From Sellimonas caecigallum (GTDB lineage: Bacteria; Bacillota; Clostridia; Lachnospirales; Lachnospiraceae), in NCBI RefSeq assembly GCF_045038405.1, contig NZ_CP173660.1, forward strand, positions 1,798,001 through 1,862,000: a DNA stretch of 64,000 nt, written 5' to 3'. Position 1 is the stretch's first letter. Each line of letters begins with the position of its first letter. Under the pieces are notes generated by a model. That model was given only the letters and a program-made list of their open reading frames with translations, did not search any database and had not been told where the DNA came from. Of this stretch, positions 62,262 through 64,000 are shown in pieces. The position numbers and the translations under genes were made by a program.

Positions 62262-63932
62262 ATGATAAAATTTCAAGATGTTCCTTATGTGAGACTGGAT
62301 ATGGATCAATATGAAGAAAAATTCAGGAAGCAGTTAGATGAAATACGGGATACGAAAAGTTTCGGCGCAGCTTATTATGCATTACTTGCTCTGGACCGCA
62401 TGAGGGAAGAATTTGGAACTTTGGCAGTGGTATGTGAAGCTCGGAATACGATGGACGTAAACGATGAGTTTTACAGAAAAGAGACCGAGTTTTTTGACCA
62501 TGTGAAACCACGTTATGAAGCATTGGAAAATGAAATGAATGAAGTGCTTTTGTCAAGCCCGTACCAAAAAGAGCTGGAAAAACATCTGGGGACAGAACCG
62601 TTTCGCCTTGCTGCTCTGAAAAAAGAAAGTTTCAGTCCGGAGATTATGGAAGACCTGGCAAAGGAAAATGAACTTTCCTCCAGATATTCGGAAATGATCG
62701 CAAATCTGACAGCGGAAACAGAAGAAGGTACTGTTCCGCTTTCCAAAATAGGTCCGCACCTGGGAAGCAAAGACCGGTCAGAACGTTCGAAATATGCGGC
62801 AATCTGGGAAAAAGCATACGCTTCGGTTGGAAAAGAACTGGATGAGCTTTTTGATCAGCTTGTAAAAGTACGTGCCAAGATCGCAGAAAAACTTGGAAAA
62901 ACGTCTTTCACGGAAGTCGGATATTGCCGTATGGGAAGGACGAGCTATACGAAAAAAGAGATTGCCTCTTTCAGGGAAGAAGTAAAGAAAAAAATTGTTC
63001 CGGTGGCAAATATGCTCTTTGAAAAACAAAAAGAGGATCTGGGGATTGACGTGCTCTATCACTACGACGAAGACATATTTGCAGGAGGAAAGAAACCGGA
63101 ACCCACAAAAGAGATTTTGGAGGATTTCAGAAAAGTCTATAAAGAACTTTCTCCGGAGACACACATATACTATGAAGATCTTCTGGAATGCGAATTTTTC
63201 GATCTTGCTGTGCGGCCGGGAAAAATTATGGGAGCGTATTCCAATTATGTGGCCGCATATCACATGCCATTCATTTTTGAAACTTACAATGCGACAGAAG
63301 GAGCGTTAAAGACATTTGCCCATGAGACGGGACATGGTTTTCACTCCTACATAAAACGGGGAGAACCGTTTAGTTTTGCAGGAGGGTGCAGTTCCGATCT
63401 GGCAGAAATTCATTCTATGGGGATGGAATTCCTTGTATGGCCGTATCTGCATTATGTATTGCCGGAAGAAGATCTTTCCTCATACAAATACATTCATCTC
63501 AAAAATGCCCTATCCTTCATTCCTTATGGGTGCGCGATAGACGAATTCCAGGAGACCATATATGATCATCCGGAGTTTACCCCGGAAGACAGAAAAGCGC
63601 TGTGGAAAAAGTTGGAAAAAGAATATTTGCCGTGGAAACATTACGAGACGGAAATCTTCCTGGGACAGGGCCGGGCATGGCAGAGACAGACACATGTATA
63701 TCGCTGGCCATTCTACTATATCGATTATGTTCTGGCCCAAGTGTGCGCTCTGGAGCTGCATTTTATGGATGAAGAAGATCACGATCAGGCATGGAACTGC
63801 TATAAAAATATTTTGAAATACAGTGGACAGATGGGATTTAAAGACACCGTGGAGGCGGCAGGACTACCATCGCCTTTTGAAAAAGGAGTGATCGGTAAAT
63901 TGGCGGACAGCGTTGCCAAAAGTATTTTGTAG
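62262..63932 (+). CDS. M3 family oligoendopeptidase (PepF-like)
   Basis: A 556-residue zinc endopeptidase. The active site HETGHGFHSY starts at about residue 354 and the third ligand Glu lies in DLAEIHSMGMEFL about 28 residues on. The size and N-terminal layout match M3B oligoendopeptidase F of Firmicutes. It cleaves short peptides of 5 to 20 residues in the cytosol. It is preceded by GGGAAGGAG and followed after 12 bases by another amidohydrolase gene. Confidence 0.92.
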   Translation: MIKFQDVPYVRLDMDQYEEKFRKQLDEIRDTKSFGAAYYALLALDRMREEFGTLAVVCEARNTMDVNDEFYRKETEFFDHVKPRYEALENEMNEVLLSSPYQKELEKHLGTEPFRLAALKKESFSPEIMEDLAKENELSSRYSEMIANLTAETEEGTVPLSKIGPHLGSKDRSERSKYAAIWEKAYASVGKELDELFDQLVKVRAKIAEKLGKTSFTEVGYCRMGRTSYTKKEIASFREEVKKKIVPVANMLFEKQKEDLGIDVLYHYDEDIFAGGKKPEPTKEILEDFRKVYKELSPETHIYYEDLLECEFFDLAVRPGKIMGAYSNYVAAYHMPFIFETYNATEGALKTFAHETGHGFHSYIKRGEPFSFAGGCSSDLAEIHSMGMEFLVWPYLHYVLPEEDLSSYKYIHLKNALSFIPYGCAIDEFQETIYDHPEFTPEDRKALWKKLEKEYLPWKHYETEIFLGQGRAWQRQTHVYRWPFYYIDYVLAQVCALELHFMDEEDHDQAWNCYKNILKYSGQMGFKDTVEAAGLPSPFEKGVIGKLADSVAKSIL

Positions 63933-63944
63933 TGGAGGGAAGCA

Positions 63945-64000
63945 ATGAAGGAACAGAGTATTCTGATCAGGAATGGGCTCATACATACAATGAACAGCGC
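63945..64000 (+). CDS. Start of a second amidohydrolase (partial)
   Basis: Eighteen codons are visible: MKEQSILIRNGLIHTMNS, the beta-strand opening typical of amidohydrolases (chlorohydrolase/deaminase type). GTGGAGGGAAGCA precedes the ATG. The gene leaves the window, so the family call rests on the N-terminus and context only. Confidence 0.55.
   Translation, partial: MKEQSILIRNGLIHTMNS

Overview
This looks like a chromosomal segment of a spore-forming, anaerobic gut Firmicute of the Lachnospiraceae type. The clues are moderate GC content, strong AGGAGG-type ribosome binding sites, a tyrosine T-box, a TPP riboswitch, a YlmC/YmxH sporulation gene, NiaR control of NAD synthesis, a TudS-like/ECF pair and a very large M26-type secreted protease. 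The species cannot be fixed from the sequence alone. No rRNA, tRNA, CRISPR array, prophage or insertion sequence was seen.

Layout. 1-2.5 kb is the damaged end of a sugar/PTS operon: the 3' end of a family-4 glycosidase gene on the minus strand meets, head to head, a DUF3284 gene that has lost its start, followed by a frameshifted mupG-like gene and a GntR regulator. 2.5-10.2 kb holds a membrane metallophosphoesterase, a ProX-type tRNA editing protein, a heterodimeric ABC exporter and a NatAB-type ABC transporter. A 12-G tract lies inside a possible promoter before natA. 10.3-16.2 kb holds housekeeping genes (ylmC/ymxH, nrdR, truA, xthA), then a TPR-DUF4037 / DUF4125 pair of unknown role, an isochorismatase-fold hydrolase and an O6-alkylguanine methyltransferase. 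16.2-21.4 kb holds an MFS transporter overlapping a zinc phospholipase C-like gene, a 43-codon ORF, a long Xaa-Pro aminopeptidase and an RpiR regulator.

21.5-25 kb is a Tyr T-box unit: a NUDIX-P-loop kinase fusion, tyrS and a ZIP transporter. 25.2-28.9 kb is nadA-nadB-nadC-niaR behind a NiaR-like operator. 28.9-30.8 kb has a flavin reductase and the divergent ECF/TudS-like pair. 30.8-33.9 kb is a TPP-riboswitch operon for uptake of a thiamine pyrimidine precursor (YkoF-like protein, ThiX, ThiY, ThiZ). 34-35.5 kb is a membrane-anchored polysaccharide deacetylase. 35.6-40.1 kb is the trehalose locus (treR divergent from treP-treC, with three operator-like palindromes). 40.3-48.0 kb is one gene for a protein of about 2,577 residues with cohesin-like, internal sorting-signal-like, dockerin, repeat, beta-solenoid and M26 zinc peptidase regions.

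48-64 kb is a peptide-use region. A minus-strand set (M24 peptidase, APH-like kinase, YheO-like regulator) diverges from a plus-strand run of oppBCDF-oppA, a MATE exporter, an M29 aminopeptidase, an amidohydrolase, an iron alcohol dehydrogenase, an M3 oligoendopeptidase and the start of a second amidohydrolase that leaves the window. A perfect palindrome overlaps the opp -10 box. The parts suggest import of a particular peptide-like substrate, its hydrolysis and modification of the products; the substrate is unknown.
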